DNA of 55,500 nucleotides from contig NC_135562.1 of the NCBI RefSeq assembly GCF_964340395.1, positions 15,385,796 through 15,441,295 on the forward strand, in the 5' to 3' direction. The DNA is from Glandiceps talaboti (Eukaryota > Hemichordata > Enteropneusta > Spengelidae). Within the stretch, counting starts at the first letter, position 1, and every line of letters begins with the position of its first letter. Position numbers and translations under genes: made by a program. Positions 10,291-22,935 of this stretch are shown here, in pieces. Under the pieces are notes generated by a model that ran no database searches, was not told the origin of the DNA, and worked only from the letters and a program-made list of their open reading frames with translations.

Positions 10291-10612
10291 CATGCAAAAA
10301 ATTGTGTCCCCAATGTCAAATATGGCATGAAATACACACAAATAACGTGTTAACGTGACTCTTAAGTTATTCAATCAATCATCGAATTCAATACATCATA
10401 TAGTTACATATATACACAGACACCATTAATTTAGGAATGCATGCATATGGGCTACCAGTCATTGCTCTCGGGCTACCAAATTTAAAAGATGGTAGCCCAC
10501 CTGGGCTACCAAGAAAAAAAACGAATTTCGAGCCCTGATAAGGTAGACTCGTTTGTAAGAACTAGTTTTTGTGTGGCCCTGACCATTTGTAATTTCTTAA
10601 CTACATGTATGA

Positions 10613-10781
10613 ATAAATAGTGTCTTTGTTAAGGGTGGTAAGCCGGTAAAATCTATTGAGGTTCCCCAGTCTTTTTACCAGGGTTCCCAAACAAACTAAT
10701 GGTAGATTGTATGGAAAACTATACAACCTTTAACCCTTTCTGTTACAAGGATTCTGCAACCTTGGCAAAAACACTGATAAA
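10613..10781. mobile_element. Dispersed repeat family D, copy 2, with 5-bp target duplication
   Basis: The element spans 10618-10776. The left end TAGTGTCTTTGTTAAGG is the near-complement of the right end CCTTGGCAAAAACACTG. The direct repeat ATAAA lies at 10613-10617 and 10777-10781. The interior shares GGTAAAATCTA and GGTAGATTGTATGG with other copies. Non-coding, about 160 bp. Confidence 0.75.
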
Positions 10782-11085
10782 TCATGTTCATAATTAATTT
10801 ATTCAATTTCTTTCTATAAATTTTATATCTTCTCTATTTATTACACATTATCTATAACTAAATATCATAATCAGGATATATTTGTAGAATACATAGCAGT
10901 CCTTCAAACGACATCAGAATTTAGTATTTATCTAAGTTTTTTTTTTAAATTATCAGACAGTTCAGACAAATAATACCTATAGTTGCCAGAAAAGGTTGAA
11001 GTTAGGTATGATGGTTGTTCTGATACCATTTCTAGAGAAATTGAAGTAGTTTAAAGTATGACTTATATTGTAAATATAAGGTACA
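10782..11085. other. No gene seen
   Basis: AT-rich spacer between two transposon copies. Confidence 0.5.
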
Positions 11086-11241
11086 TGGATATCACTGTGC
11101 CCTCTAATGATGGCCAAATTTTCATTTCTTGTGAGTCACCATATAGTAAGAGATTGGAGAACACCAAATTTTAGTGCGTCACTAGAAATTGTGTGCGTCA
11201 GTGGTGCATCATGTTGGCTTAGAGGGCACACTGATGGATAT
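11086..11241. mobile_element. hAT-type MITE, family B, copy 2, perfect 8-bp duplication
   Basis: The element spans 11094-11233 (140 bp), with left end CACTGTGCCCTCTAATGATG and right end TTAGAGGGCACACTG. It is flanked by the perfect 8-bp direct repeat ATGGATAT (11086-11093 and 11234-11241). This copy and 32622-32792 establish the family as hAT-type. Confidence 0.93.
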
Positions 11242-12607
11242 TATGCAATATTTACACCCCTCAATTCGCTAATGGATAACATTGCTTATAAGTTATTGAT
11301 GGTAGTTTGTACTCATTAGTCAATCTATACAAGAAATCATTCAGTATCTAGGAGCCAGCAATAACGACCAAACTGGCAACAATTATTGATCGATCAATTG
11401 ATTGAGATTATAAATCGTTAATATCGATTGCTCACAACCATGATGTCATGGTATGAAATAACAGCCTCAGCTGATCTGAAAAGACATCCTTTTAAACTAC
11501 ATTGAAAAGATCAAAAGAAATGACATTCAATATTAGTTTGTGTTCACCAGATGGGAGCAGTACCACCTTTTTAAATCCATCAATACCTTCAAATTCATCA
11601 ATAGATCTATTTTTAGGATATGCTCTGAGTATGACTGGTGCATTGCATGACACAAACACTAGGGCCTTTCACAACTCTAAAGTCTAAAAGGCACAGGATA
11701 GATCGGAATCACAAAGCACAAAACAATCATTCAGTTTGGGCAAGAAAAGAGTGAAGTTAAATTATTCCTACGAAGCATAAAACCCTACTTCAGGGTACAA
11801 TTATGTAGACTTTCTTGAACCCCAGGTTGTGTAGGAATATATCTAATTTGAAATTAACAGCTTGGAAAAAATGTCCCTCCACACATTGGAATCATGACCT
11901 TGATCATTGACCTTGACTGTGAAGTGCAAGTGTGTTATGTAAGCCTGCATAGACTGAGCTATCACCAGGATTTGTTAGATTTGAATATCTTTTACTAAAA
12001 TGCCATTTATATGAATCGATGATGTACACACGAGGTCTTTTCACTTTCACTCAACATTCTTTCACTTTACATTATTATATTAAATTCTAACGTTCCTTAT
12101 TTTGTGATAATAAAGTTTTGATTTTCAATATTTTTAGATTGTAAAAGACTGTACTCTGGAAAAATTCCAATTTGGAACACCCAAGTTGTTATTTACCACC
12201 ACCACTTGCCCCCAGGTTTATCTAGCTGATACTCTAAGCTCAAGAAACAACAACTTTTGGCAATATTGTAAAAGTTGTTGTCTATATTTCTAGATGGAAA
12301 TTTATTTTTGCAGTTGTACATGTACCATGAGAGAACAAGTCACTTTCAAGTTATCACAATCTGATATTAATTTCTTGTACATAAAGAATGATTTTAGTTT
12401 TGAATTAGTAATTCAAGATTATCACTGGTACTGAACAGCTGTACATGCCTTCAGGATCATAAACATCTTTTGTTGCTAATTATCACAAATGCCAGTGGTA
12501 CATGTATTTACAATTTGACAGGTATAACACTACTATTTCTAAAACAGTCACAAATTCTGTCAAGTTTTGGGGTTATTTTTACCTGTGCACTCTTTTCAGG
12601 GGGAGGT
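11242..12607. other. No gene seen
   Basis: AT-rich sequence without recognised exon or repeat. Confidence 0.5.
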
Positions 12608-12808
<201 letters not shown>

Positions 12809-12810
12809 AG

Positions 12811-14218
12811 ATTATGACACCTTTCAGTATCATTTAAACAACTGTACAATCATTTATATCAAAGTGTAAATAAATAAATGCTCACAAACTGCAAAAAATG
12901 GCCACCTGAATTACTCTTTCATTTTTCACTGTTTGAATAATTTCATTTACTGGATACACTTCTCTTAAATTTCAGCAACCAACAGTGCAGTACAAAATAT
13001 CAGATATATTAGATATTTCCACTGTTTGACAGCCATCTTCCATCATTTTACTGTCCACTTAAACACAGCACTTTCCCTAGTAATACCTTTGTGATTTATT
13101 ACATAACACAAATTGTGTTGACTCTCAATCCATTCATGCTTTTAGATTTTTCTTGGCAAGCAACTCTTCAAAAATAAGAACCCCTGTACAAAAATACTGA
13201 ATCGACCACTTTTTTCAGCACTACCTTTGTGACAGATTTATTACATGTGCTACTACGAGATTTGACTTCAAATCCATTCACACAGTAAGAAATAAATAAC
13301 AATTGTTTTTCTTGGCAAGCAAACAATACAGTTGACGTATGTGGCCATTACACACAATCACAAACAACTACCTGTACCTGTGCATTCACTATAAATGACA
13401 GTAACAAAAGTCATCACTGACAAACACAAAGGATTTTGAAGATCCCACAAGGAGCTCTTCATGCAGAGTTACGTTGGAATGCGCCTTGAAGTAAATCTCA
13501 CAGGACAATGTACACGTAAGCTTATATACTAGTATACAGACTGGTACAAATCTTGACCCATAAAAAATAATGCAAGTGGTTTTTATTTTAATCCTGTTTT
13601 CCCCAACTCGTATCTTTTTTGTGTACAAACAAAACAAGATAGGAAGAGGATTAATTATAACAAATACTCTTACAAGTTTACAAAATTATGCAAAACAATA
13701 TTCACTCTACTAATAGTACAGAATACATTATTTTATTTACTGGTATTTCAGTGTCTTTGTGGATGGCAATGAGTGATTGGGCAAAATTTACTGTTTTACC
13801 TGTATCCCTATCAAATTATGCTACACATAAATCTAAGCTATTTTCACCCTTCTCTGCCCCCAATACTGGAATATATAGAACATATTCAGTTGCTTAAAAA
13901 TATGTTGACAGCTACATAACATATACATAACATATAGCTCTTTATATGATTCACAATTCATCAAATAGCCTAGAGTAAAAAGTATGTAAATAAATTTAGT
14001 ACTACTTTAATGTGACACTATCGGATTCCCATAGGACATTATAGATTCCAGGCTATGTATAAACTTGTTGATGACTGCCCCAGACACTAATATCTGCAGG
14101 CTGTTTGAAATTACAAATGTAGTAACTAAAGCATGTCTGGTGACACTGAGAAAGTACACGACAGTCAGGCAACCATTTCTTGAATGAACCAACCATCAAC
14201 ATTAAATCAGCTACATAG
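12811..14218. other. No gene seen; weak family D resemblance
   Basis: AT-rich. Part of 13738-13875 (GTGTCTTTGTGGATGG, AAAATTTACTGTTTTACCTG) resembles family D weakly. The minus-strand frame at 13389-13637 has no recognisable content or clear splice borders. Confidence 0.4.
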
Positions 14219-14306
14219 ATATTTTTCCCCAACCATTTTTCCTCATTCAGTCATGGAAAATATGAGTAACCTAAGGAGTCTTGTTACTACGAGTTGTTAG
14301 TAATGC
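14219..14306. mobile_element. Foldback family C, partial copy
   Basis: Contains TTTTCCTCATTCAGTCA, GGAAAATATGAGTAACCTAA and GGAGTCTTGTTACTACGAG. This is half of the palindrome seen complete at 44300-44448. The segment at 14340-14410 resembles module (ii) of the same family (ACCAGTGACACAGACA). Confidence 0.7.
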
Positions 14307-14476
14307 TTCCTCAAGCATAATTTATGAAAATCAGGAAAGACAATGGTCATTTGCAACTCATATTTTGAGCACCACAAAACCAGTGACACAGACATGGGTT
14401 GTCAAGGAACAAAGTATGCAATCCATAATTTCCGTTCAAATATTCAATAACTTGGTCTGTGTATGGTTTAACAGAA

Positions 14477-14620
14477 TTTGAGGTGCCACTCACGCACACA
14501 AATTCTAGTGACACCAAAATTGGTGTTTCCCTTTCTCTTACTATGTGGTGACTCACAAGAAATGCCAGTTTTTATCATACTGACACACAACAAAATCTGA
14601 CTATCATTATTGGGCACACT
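14477..14620. mobile_element. hAT-type MITE, family B, copy 3 (inverted)
   Basis: Reversed relative to copy 1: CACGCACACAAATTCTAGTG, then CTTACTATGTGGTGACTCAC, ending TATTGGGCACACT. The left terminus is degraded and no target duplication is visible. Confidence 0.85.
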
Positions 14621-14949
14621 TAGCAGAACATATTCTAATGTACTTCACATACTCTCTTTCATATTCATAAGTTTATTTGTATGAAGTAAATCTTATTCTA
14701 ACCAAGTCATTCATCTTTTGAATGAAATGGCAATGAATAAGTAGACATGCATTGAATGTATTCTTTTGAGATTAACTGTTACCAAAGAAATTCTAATTAC
14801 AGGGAGAGTTATATTTCTTTCATATGTGTAATGATTTGCTGATTTCACATGTTTCAGGCATACGTGTATAGTTTATTTTCAGACATTTTAACATACAAGA
14901 TAATTTACTATCATTATACCAAATGTATGCACAAGTCAGGAGTTAGTCT

Positions 14950-15150
14950 CTGAACAGAAAATGGTTTAGATACCCTGGTTGTTCTCTGTCACAACAACCT
15001 GTGTCTACATCACTGGCTCTGCAGTACTCAAAATATGCATCAAAATGTTCCATATTTGCCAATATTTTTCCTAATTTTTACAAATGATGCCCGAGGAGGT
15101 TTAATATTATTAATCCCCAATATTTTCTTCATTCAGTCAGAAAATACTTA
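14950..15150. mobile_element. Foldback family C, module (ii) plus half palindrome
   Basis: Contains CCTGGTTGTTCTCTGTCACA, GTGTCTACATCACTGGCTCT and CAAAATGTTCCATATT of module (ii), then CCCCAATATTTTCTTCATTC of the palindromic module. Compare 37475-37660. Confidence 0.65.
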
Positions 15151-15169
15151 TAGTAACGTTACAGCTGTG

Positions 15170-15325
15170 TTTTTACTATGGTTGGGGAAGCAGCAATACA
15201 CAGAGAGGGGAAGAGTGGTAAAAGTTGCATACTTTCCCCATACAATCTACCATAATTTTGTTTGGAAACCCAGGTGAAATTACTTGGGTGCCTGGTCGAT
15301 ATTACCAGCTTATCACCCTTTACTG
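15170..15325. mobile_element. Dispersed repeat family D, inverted copy
   Basis: Complement of the interior of 10618-10776: CCATACAATCTACCATAATT, TTTGTTTGGAAACCCAGGT, and ACCAGCTTATCACCCTT at the end. Confidence 0.7.
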
Positions 15326-17004
15326 TACAGGAACATCAAAGTTTAGGAAACAATTCATCAGAGATATTTTGATACTGTGACTTCATTATCTTAGTCATTC
15401 CACATTTAGTGTAGACTCTAAATATGTCGTGTTCTTCAGCTCCTGTAGCTTCTTAGTGTTGGCTGACAGCATGGCACTGAATGTCATATCTTACAGACTA
15501 TGTTTAGTGTACTGATAATCCAAACAACACAATCTCATCCCAATGTAATTGATTCCACAGTGACACCCTGCTATTCCATCACAAGACTTAATTTCCTTGT
15601 ATCTATAATTACTCAACTTGTGTTTTCAGATATCAACACGTTTGACATCCTAAGCAGTTTTGATGGACAAAGTTCAGTCTGTCATATATAGCCTAATTGC
15701 AATGCACACTGAGCATGCTCAGATGCAAAGCACTATGGGATTACTAGTATTTGTAGTTGGAGTAATACTCACAGGAAGTTTAGGATGCGATCCGTTAGGG
15801 CTACTGAGACGTTGAATCTGTGATTGCACAGTTCATTTACATCATGACTTCATTTGAATAATAGTCTGACAAACATAATTACTCCTCACTGAGACCAATC
15901 AGCTTACTGGGTGAATTTCAAACCATAATAATGACTTGATACAAGACCCAAATCATATGAGTCCGTGTAGTCACAGATCCGGAGCCTGGACAGGCTAACT
16001 AACGGAACACTAACACATTTTATCCTAAACCCATCGCAAACTTGGGTGATTGTCAGGAGAGCTAGACTGAAACATTTGTTGTTGTTGGAACTCCTGTTAA
16101 TCATGTCTTTGTACCGAGTTGATAAAGGAATATTACAGTGATGATTCTTTCAGTCCAGATAAGAGCCTTCTTACAATGGTCTAGATAACCAAAACTAGAT
16201 TACTTGTGGTCGTTGACACTGAGACAAAACCGTTTACAATTACAGTGATTGACTCATCTTCATGAGTGGATACCATATTTCTACTGCTACACTATTAAAG
16301 GTAATTCAAGAAGAAAGCAGATTTGCAAGTTCCCTAAGGTAGGTTTGCAAGTTCCAAATTGGACACTACTATAAAAGTGTAGTCTTCACTGAGTATGGTA
16401 TGTTACAGAGCCTTCATTTCAATAGACAGGAAATTTGTAATACATGTAACACCTGTGAATCTTATCTCTACTTTATATAGTCTACTAGAGTATTATTCTT
16501 GCTGAATATGGACGCCATACCAAGGGACCAGATTGTTCTTGACATAGACTGACAATGAGGTTTTTTTGACTCATATTGACAAGGCCCCTTAGGTCACTCA
16601 TATTGCAGATGTATGAAGAAGGAAAACATTTGGGAATACCTAAATATGCCACTAAGCCAAAACCCCCAAATGCTTCTAATTCGAATACTCTGTTAATCAA
16701 GCAGGATTTTGTGGTAGCTTGTAGGCTATCATCCTATCAAGGCATACACTCAGACCTTTACATTTGATCTTTTTATTGCTTTTTCCAGTACAATTAATTA
16801 ATTGATTGCTGATGTCTTGGAGGTTTCGACGATTAACATCCTTCCGTTTTTGAGCTATCTTTTTAGCATCAGCTTTTATTACTAACTGTATGCATGACAC
16901 ATTGCATGACCCTTTATATAGATCCACTGACTGAGTCATCAACACTGAATTACTAAGGGGCAGATTTGTCACTGAAATCTTGTAATAATTGGATGGAGGA
17001 TGCA
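15326..17004. other. No confirmed gene; diverged repeats
   Basis: 15705-16350 is related to 6905-7130. 16558-16640 carries half of a family C palindrome (GACAAGGCCCCTTAGGTCAC). GGTTTGCAAGTTCC-type words occur twice near 16320-16357. The minus-strand frame at 15904-16104 has no recognisable content. Confidence 0.5.
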
Positions 17005-17720
17005 AACATTTACTGGCTAGCCACATTACGATTTGCAATTATTCTGACACTGCAGTATGGTGGACCGGTTACATGTATACTAAATACTCATTTTGTAAGT
17101 AAGCTAGGAAGTTAGATTAGGGACCTGACCAGTTATATTCTTCTGAATCTGTGACTCACATCTGAAGGATGTAGATACGTGTATGCAGGCACACAATTGT
17201 GATGTGTAAATCTAAGAAAGACTGCAGTACAGTGAATTATGGACTGAACACAGAATAAATATCTAATTGTAACCAACCTTGGGGGTTAGGTTCATGACAA
17301 GACTAGTTTGGTGGTGGTAATGGACTGACCATACAATTGATTCCTATTTGTGACAAATACAGGAAGTAGGTCTACATGCTGGCCAACCATATTTTTTCTC
17401 CATGACTTGCATGACAAGGATACAGTATAGTGTACCAAACACACAATATATACTAATCTGTAACTACGCTAGGGGGGTTAATGCAGGACTGGAGTTGGTG
17501 ACCTGACCACTTAGGTTTTTATAAATTTGTCATCAGTTACAGTAGTAGTATGTTCATTAGATTGTAGGTCTACCAACACGAATATTGGCAAGCCACATCA
17601 TGACTTGTAATTCTAAGACAAGACTACAGTATAGTGAACTGACCATACAATAGATAATGATTTGTGACCAAGCTAGGGGTTAGGTATGGTGAAAGGATAG
17701 GGTTAAAATCAAAACCAGAG
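17005..17720. repeat. Degenerate tandem repeat, about 175-205 bp, four units
   Basis: Unit marker words GGC(T/A)A(G/A)CCACAT, GACTTGTAATTCTAAGACA, CTACAGTATAGTG, and a CTAGG.GGTTA end recur near 17012, 17185, 17378 and 17585. Copies are strongly diverged, so this is an old array. Confidence 0.7.
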
Positions 17721-18318
17721 CTTTGTATGACTGAACATGTTGGGTTCGTTTTTCCACATGTGGCGTAAGTTTAAATGCAGCTAAGATTACAGGGCATGTC
17801 TCAGAATATAACAATGCATGCTATAACTGAATACTTCTGAGTCTAATTACAATGCTAGTCATGATGAAATCAAGACATCTCTTACATACTGCAATGTACT
17901 CGTATACGTTTATCACATTGACAAGGTGTGGTCAATATACACATGCTAACTTCAAACTAATTCAATGAATGAATCTAAATTGTACAAAAATGTCGCCCTT
18001 CAAAAAAAATCTTCAAATTGAATAAGATGTTTTAATCAGAATTACGTAGACATGACTGTTTGGGTGTATTTCCTACTGCAGCTGAATAAAATTTGTAGAG
18101 AAACATCAGTGGCATCGAAGGAATAGAATACATTGTAAATCTGTAATTTAAGTGTACATAGGGGCAAAATTGGAATGCATTAGTTATGCGACTGAATCAG
18201 AATAAGAACTAATGACATAATTATATGTACATTTCATGCGACAATTATTCTTACAATTGACAACACATATTTTATGCAACACATTCACCAACATCACATT
18301 TATAATATTTAGCCATAC
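17721..18318. other. No gene seen
   Basis: AT-rich sequence; if the start exon at 18319-18350 is real, this is the beginning of its first intron. Confidence 0.5.
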
Positions 18319-18350
18319 CTGTCTGCTAGACTACTTTCTGACGAAGCCAT
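18319..18350 (-). CDS. Candidate first coding exon of a minus-strand gene
   Basis: On the minus strand an optimal Kozak context TTGCCATGGC begins MASSESSLAD plus two bases, followed by a consensus donor ACAG|GTATGG at 18313-18322 (phase 2). The region upstream (18468-18504) is promoter-like. Ten codons are too few to identify the protein. The exon is supported only by the combination of start context, donor and promoter words. A 3' partner may be among 6754-6899 and 2992-3222. Confidence 0.4.
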
Positions 18351-18545
18351 GGCAAGGTGTTTTTTTTTTTCAGTACCCCACTATTTACACCCTGTAATAC
18401 ACACCAGTGACCAGAGTCTAGTCTGTGTGAAAGTGAATATCACTTGGGAAGACGCAGACTAGACGGATGATGTCATTGTGAGTCAGCTGAGTGGACGTGA
18501 TTGGAGCCGACAAATCAGTCATGGGTTCATTGGGAATTCAGCAGG
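18351..18545 (-). promoter_or_regulatory. Promoter-like block upstream of 18350
   Basis: On the minus strand, in order toward the ATG: a CCAAT box in CCAATCACGTCC (18493-18504), an AP-1 consensus TGACTCA (18479-18485) and a CRE-like TGACATCA (18468-18475). They lie 120-155 bp upstream of the candidate start. The block is less AT-rich than its surroundings and contains no repeat. Confidence 0.4.
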
Positions 18546-18619
18546 TTAATCATATGAAAGGGGAAATCCTTCATACTATGGATCAGCTGGAGTTTTCCTT
18601 AAGTATAAATAGTGCATGT

Positions 18620-19540
18620 TATACACTGACAGTATTTATATGTAGAGTTTCTGAGTGACAACAGATGGATCTAGGAAACACTGCAGATTACCTATGCTAA
18701 TTGCAAACGGTACACGGCTTTAGCTGTATTGAGAAGCAAAAATGGCAATAAATATCAGACCTTGACAGTGTTTGTACATGTACTTCTGAGTGACAACAGA
18801 CAAATCAACAAAATATTGGTGATGACCTTTATGTATGCTAACTGCAAACAGTACACAACTTTAGCTGTGTGTTGAGAAGCAATATCATACACATTGACAG
18901 CATTTGTACTTCTGAATGACAACTGACAAATCTACAAAATATTGGAGATTTACCTACGCTATTTGCAAACAGTACACAACTTTAGCTGTGTATTGAAAAG
19001 CAATATGACAATAAATATCAGACCTTGACAATGTTTGTAATTCTGAGTGACAACAGACAGATCTATAGGAAATATTTGCAGATTTACCTATTCTAACTGA
19101 ATACAGTACACAACGTTAGCATTATTTGAGAGAAGCAAAATGGCAATAAATATCAGACACTTGACAACGTTTGTGCTTCCGAGGGACAACAACCAATCTA
19201 GGATTTGTACACTATTTGTGAACACTGCACAACTTTAGCAAGTGTGTTGAGAAGCCATGTAACAATAATAATACTCCTCGACATAATTAATGGTATGTAT
19301 ACTTCTGAGTGACAACAGAGTCATCTAGGAAATATTTGTTGTATCTACACTATTTGCAAACACTGCACATGTATGTATTATAAGCAGTGTGTTGAGAAGC
19401 TACATTGTATATAACAATAATTGGTATACGAGTGCTTGCAGTGTTCTCATACTTTTGGGATCGTAGCGAGTGAAAGTGCAGAAGAAAACACTGCAAGCAT
19501 GAGTGCAAATACCTCTGAGTACCAACACTACACACCTTGG
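18620..19540. repeat. Degenerate tandem repeat, about 130 bp, six to seven units
   Basis: TTCTGAGTGACAACAGAC recurs near 18649, 18785, 18909, 19031, 19164 and 19291. Each is followed by ACCTATGCTAATTGCAAAC, ACACAACTTTAGCTGTGT and ATGGCAATAAATATCAGAC. The spacing is 120-135 bp and divergence is moderate. Confidence 0.9.
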
Positions 19541-19707
19541 TTAATATCTATCTTGGGACAACACTGTCTCACTTTTTCAAGTTTTTGATGATGATGATAA
19601 GAGAGAGATAGCAAATATTGGTGCTTTTTGTCCACATGTAATAGAGAATACCTGTAGTCTTGAAGGATAATACAACAATATTTCAGTTATCCTAACTCCT
19701 ATTTTCA

Positions 19708-19739
19708 TTTTTTTTTTTTGGGGGGGGGGGGGGGGGGGG
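19708..19739. repeat. Poly-T/poly-G run
   Basis: Twelve T followed directly by twenty G. The length is likely to vary between alleles or be a sequencing uncertainty. Confidence 0.9.
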
Positions 19740-19839
19740 ATGGGGTGGGTTTTTTGCTTGTCCTCCAAAGGGCAAATATTCAAAAAATAGTAGTTAGAAT
19801 AGTTCTTCCAAGACTACAGGTAGGCTAACATACATTGTA

Positions 19840-20829
19840 TGTATCATTAGTTATTCACAACCAATACTGCCACAAGGGCATACAAGTGATGTATACCTGT
19901 TAAAATTCAACAGGGCAGTATTATGTTGTATGACCAGACTACATTTGTGAATCTACAACAGCTGGGAGATAGGAGAGACTTGGTATAAATTTGTATTTTA
20001 TTCACATTTGCGACTTGTAATTAAATTGAACACTATACATCTACCATTTGTATAGTGAAATAATCAGTGTACAAAAGCAACGAATATCTGTTATCTGCAA
20101 GAAACACTTTTTATATCAAAAGATAAGTTGTCTATGCATGTCCATTTTCCAAAGGATAAATAAATGCATATTTCAAGAAGCCAAGATTGGGATTATGGGG
20201 CCTCAACAAAAAGAAGTTGACCTTTCAGTGCTCTGCGTTGTTTGTTACGCTGACTGTGCAAGTATTACTGAATTTTACCCTGAATAAATATATTTTGTAA
20301 TAATAATAACAGATGCAATTGGTCGTCTAGCAACTGAAACTAAATATAACGTTTCTGTAATGAGATAACAGATGACAATTAATCATGTCTGAGAACCAAT
20401 ATTTAAGACATTTTTAAAAAGTCTTGTCAATACTTATTTTCTGAATACCTAAATTAATCATGACAGTTCAAAATAAAATAGAAAAATAATCGAACACTTT
20501 GAAGTCTCAGAAAAGATTATTTAAAATTTTACTTTACTGAAATATATTTACTTTCAATTTTTCAATTTTTTTTTTAAAATGTCAATGCAACTGTTGACCT
20601 AATTATAAGATTGGCATTGTAAGAGGCCAGCCAACCAATCAATAAATAACTCATCACTTTTATAAAGGAATAACCACGTCAAAATTAATAGATGTAATTA
20701 TAGCAGAACCTCTGGCTGACAGTTGATTTAGCATGTACAAATATACTCCTTACTTCAAACAAATGTATTTGAACACAGGATGATCAATGTGCTGTCTATG
20801 CAAATTTAACAGCTACTGACACACCGCGA
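19840..20829. other. No gene seen
   Basis: AT-rich. The 79-codon plus-strand frame at 20048-20287 lacks recognisable content and splice borders. Confidence 0.5.
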
Positions 20830-20950
20830 TTTCTTGCGAAGTGCCAAAATGTGTCGAACTTCTACACCTTACAATGTGGTGACTCACAAAAAAAAAGTTT
20901 GTATAATTTTGACCGATAACAAATTTTGTCGTTTAACAAGGGGCACACTG
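20830..20950. mobile_element. hAT-type MITE, family B, copy 4 (degraded)
   Basis: Contains ACAATGTGGTGACTCACAAA and TTTTGACCGATAACAAATTT and ends AAGGGGCACACTG. The left end is eroded. Confidence 0.75.
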
Positions 20951-21179
20951 GTGGAGTTGCAGACAGTTTCTTCCATTAATTTTATCAAGCTATGTCAGCA
21001 ATGCAATATATATCATTCTACTTTCTTAATAGGTCTTGTCACAAATCAAAGTCGATGCAAATTAAATGTATGCTAACTTTGGATATATGTTGACCTCAGT
21101 TGACCTTAAGAACTATATCAAACACTAGGTATGACCAAATTAGAATATTTATTACCGCTTGCTTCCTACTGAGGCCTTG

Positions 21180-22160
21180 TCATATCAAACAAGGTCAACT
21201 TTCAATTTTTTATTTATGATATCCCCTGACATTTGATCAGGTGTTTGGTTATGCATACAAATGTCAGCTAAGGTGGGACATCACTGATTCACTCATTCAA
21301 CTTCAAAACGATACTTTCTTAAGCTGTTTTCTCTTTGAAGTGAGCATGAACAGTGGGTCATACACAACAATATAGAGTAAATACAGATACTGGAAAAAAG
21401 TTAGAGGACAGTATGTAATGATTGTATATCAAATTCTGACTTTCAATTTTATATACGAGGTGACTGGTATACCTGCGGCAAGTCTAAACTTTGGTGGATA
21501 TCACTCTTTCAACATCATATTTATATATTCTTGGGCTCTTTTCTCTATAAAACACTTGCAATATGGGTGAAGTTTCTTCATGTACTCAAAGTCAATGCAT
21601 ACTAGAAATTTCTAATAGTATATTTTATTATATTATATTCAGATTTTGAATTTGAGATATGAGGTGACAGGTAAACCTGTGACATCTCCAGCTGAGATGA
21701 ATATCACTCTTTCAAATTCAAATTTATTTTTACAAGTATTTTAAATACTTTACTTTATACTGTTTTGTCTACAAAACTCTTAAAACCATAGGTGAAATTA
21801 TTTCTCCATGTACGAAGTGTGAATATACACAGATATTGGGAAAGGCTGGTTTCAAATTTGTATACCCATTCAAATTCAATATTACATTCTCATTTTCAAT
21901 TTGAAAAATGAGGTGACACCTTGAGCTAAGATGGATATCATGCATTCCACATCAAATTCATACTTTCTGGAGCTTCTCTTTTCAACAAAAATTAACCCAA
22001 GCTACAAGTGAAATTTCATCATGGATTACAATGTAAATGAAGATACTTGGAAAGACTGTATATTGTATTCTGGCTTTCAATTTGAGATATGAGGTGACAG
22101 GTATGCCTGTGACAATTCTCCATCAGTGAATTTGAGGTCAGCTGGTTGATATTCACTCCA
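21180..22160. repeat. Degenerate tandem repeat, about 180-250 bp, four to five units
   Basis: GATATGAGGTGACAGGTA-type words recur at about 21459, 21658, 21907 and 22086. They are followed by CTGTGACATCTCCAGCTGAG, GATATCACTCTTTCAA and TATAAAACACTTGCAATATG. A weaker first unit starts near 21180. Confidence 0.85.
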
Positions 22161-22935
22161 CACTGGATCTCATATCCCCCCTAGAGACTGGAAATGGCAT
22201 ATGCAATCAAATAGAACAGAAACTAAGGAGACTGTCAGCTTAGAATGTCACAATTATAACATTTCGGTGAAAAATTGTATACATAAAATGCTATCATGTT
22301 TGACTGTCATGCATCAGTACCTATACCCATACAACTTTTAAGAACATTTTTTACCAAGTGTATGTGCTGTGATGGATTTATGCACCCACGGAGAGTTATA
22401 TTTCTTATTAGTATGAGACAGGTGCATTTTAATACTTGAAGGCTTGCTCCATCAAGTGTCATTGTTATCGGTTTCATTTGAGTGATTTGTTATAATACAA
22501 ATATTTCTAAATTCTACCCATTTGTGCGAATAAATTAGAATACATTGACATTGATATACAATGCTCGACATAAAACAAGACAAATATTTTTAGTTTTACC
22601 AAATGAAGTCTTAGTCTTACCTGTGATCAAGTTAATTCTTTTCTCTACTTGGAAGTTATTTGTTTGTACACACCTCACTACAATTTGAGCAAAACATGCT
22701 TGCAGTAATATTACATACTACCTGTTCAAAGTATTGTCGTATAATCAACATGAGTACAAAAATCATTCTGAATTCCTACATATGAACAGCCAGGTACATA
22801 CACACGCCCTAAAACCATCCAAACTAGAGAAAGCTAAATGTGATCTCTCGTAACCGTTCTTAATTTGTTCTGCATTTGTGATCCTTAGCATTTATTGTCT
22901 CATCACTAGACACATTTCTCTCTTACCAGAGGTTT
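22161..22935. other. No gene seen
   Basis: AT-rich sequence, no recognised features. Confidence 0.5.

Larger units (their letters stand above)
7674..10542. mobile_element. hAT-like element with 5-bp target duplication and nested insertion
   Basis: The termini are CAGGGCTCGAAATTCG at 7679-7694 and its exact complement CGAATTTCGAGCCCTG at 10522-10537. The flanking 5-bp direct repeats are ATAAG (7674-7678 and 10538-10542). Subterminal palindromes repeat GTAGCCCAATTGGGCTAC (7756-7773) and GGTAGCCCACCTGGGCTACC (10491-10510), with further half-sites. These are candidate transposase-binding sites. The CAGGG terminus and 5-bp duplications fit the hAT5 group (inference). About half of the length is a second element inserted at 8880-10288. 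I see no transposase frame. GC-rich segments with GGCCCGGG near 7815 and 8105 are unexplained. Confidence 0.85.

Noticed and set aside
18358-18375. Plus-strand acceptor (T-run followed by CAG) near 18372
   Set aside because: No open frame or donor follows; it is better read as part of the upstream region of the minus-strand start.
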